Assembly (NCBI GenBank): GCA_964649675.1
Contig: CAZYPX010000046.1
Span: 1 to 13,580 of the forward strand
Reading direction: 5' to 3'
From: CAZVCG01 sp964649675
GTDB taxonomy: Bacteria > Pseudomonadota > Alphaproteobacteria > UBA9219
Length of the DNA: 13,580 nt
Shown: positions 13,529 through 13,580 of the stretch, piece after piece
Layout of the letters: every line of letters begins with the position of its first letter
How positions within the stretch are numbered: position 1 is the first letter of the stretch
Position numbers and translations under genes: made by a program
The notes under the pieces: model-generated
What the model saw: the letters and a program-made list of their open reading frames with translations, nothing else
Databases searched by the model: none
What the model was told of the DNA's origin: nothing

Positions 13529-13580
13529 GACGTTCTCCCCGAAAACTGAGGCAGAAGGAATTAGAGTCTGTTAACCTTTA

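Larger units (their letters stand above)
2955..13580. mobile_element. Integrated prophage or phage-satellite, left end, continues past the window
   Basis: The block starts at the tRNA-Lys attachment end and carries a serine integrase, terminase large and small subunits, ParB-like proteins, methyltransferases and phage-type replication genes. All supported genes are on the - strand, opposite to gyrA and coaD. Base use also shifts: host genes are rich in GCG and CGC codons, while the integrase gene in particular is visibly AT-richer. No portal, capsid, protease or tail gene appears in the 10.6 kb seen, and the second attachment end is outside the window, so full prophage versus satellite or remnant is undecided. 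Confidence 0.88.

Overview
The window spans the junction between an ordinary bacterial chromosome and an integrated phage-like element. The left 2.8 kb carries the 3' part of gyrA overlapping coaD on the + strand. The protein sequences and my recollection that gyrA-coaD adjacency occurs in Alphaproteobacteria suggest an alphaproteobacterium; the genus cannot be told. An intact tRNA-Lys(UUU) with encoded CCA follows at 2917-2992.

From the tRNA to the right edge every supported gene lies on the - strand, so the block reads from 13580 leftward. In transcription order: a replication module (DUF7146/Toprim primase-like protein, an 85-aa unknown, a 349-aa replication protein whose C-terminus resembles DnaA domain I, a 41-aa unknown and a 161-aa DUF6456-like possible regulator); an intrinsic terminator and a 335-bp non-coding stretch with repeated TGTCCAC boxes; a cassette of a ParB-like protein, a ParB/ParB/methyltransferase fusion, an atypical HAD protein and a SAM methyltransferase; then terminase small subunit, terminase large subunit, a 58-aa unknown and a large serine integrase. 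The integrase C-terminus is encoded by the antisense of the tRNA-Lys 3' half, which marks the tRNA as the attachment end.

The genes are very tightly packed. ATGA or TGATG stop/start overlaps join six gene pairs (ParB/ParB-MTase, ParB-MTase/HAD, TerL/58-aa, primase/85-aa, 85-aa/DnaA-like, DnaA-like/41-aa), and the 41-aa gene overlaps the next start by 8 nt. This supports two short genes (41 and 58 aa) that are easy to miss. Replication genes would be expressed first, then the ParB/methyltransferase/HAD cassette together with the packaging terminase. No portal, protease, capsid or tail gene lies between terminase and integrase. Either these genes are at the unseen far end (a prophage permuted by its attachment site) or the element is a satellite or remnant.

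The most interesting content is the ParB/methyltransferase/HAD cassette coupled to the terminase, a candidate for modification of phage DNA before packaging. Also notable are the TGTCCAC repeat cluster in front of it, the degenerate Toprim motif and apparently non-canonical start of the primase gene, and the serine integrase that borrows its last residues from a tRNA gene.
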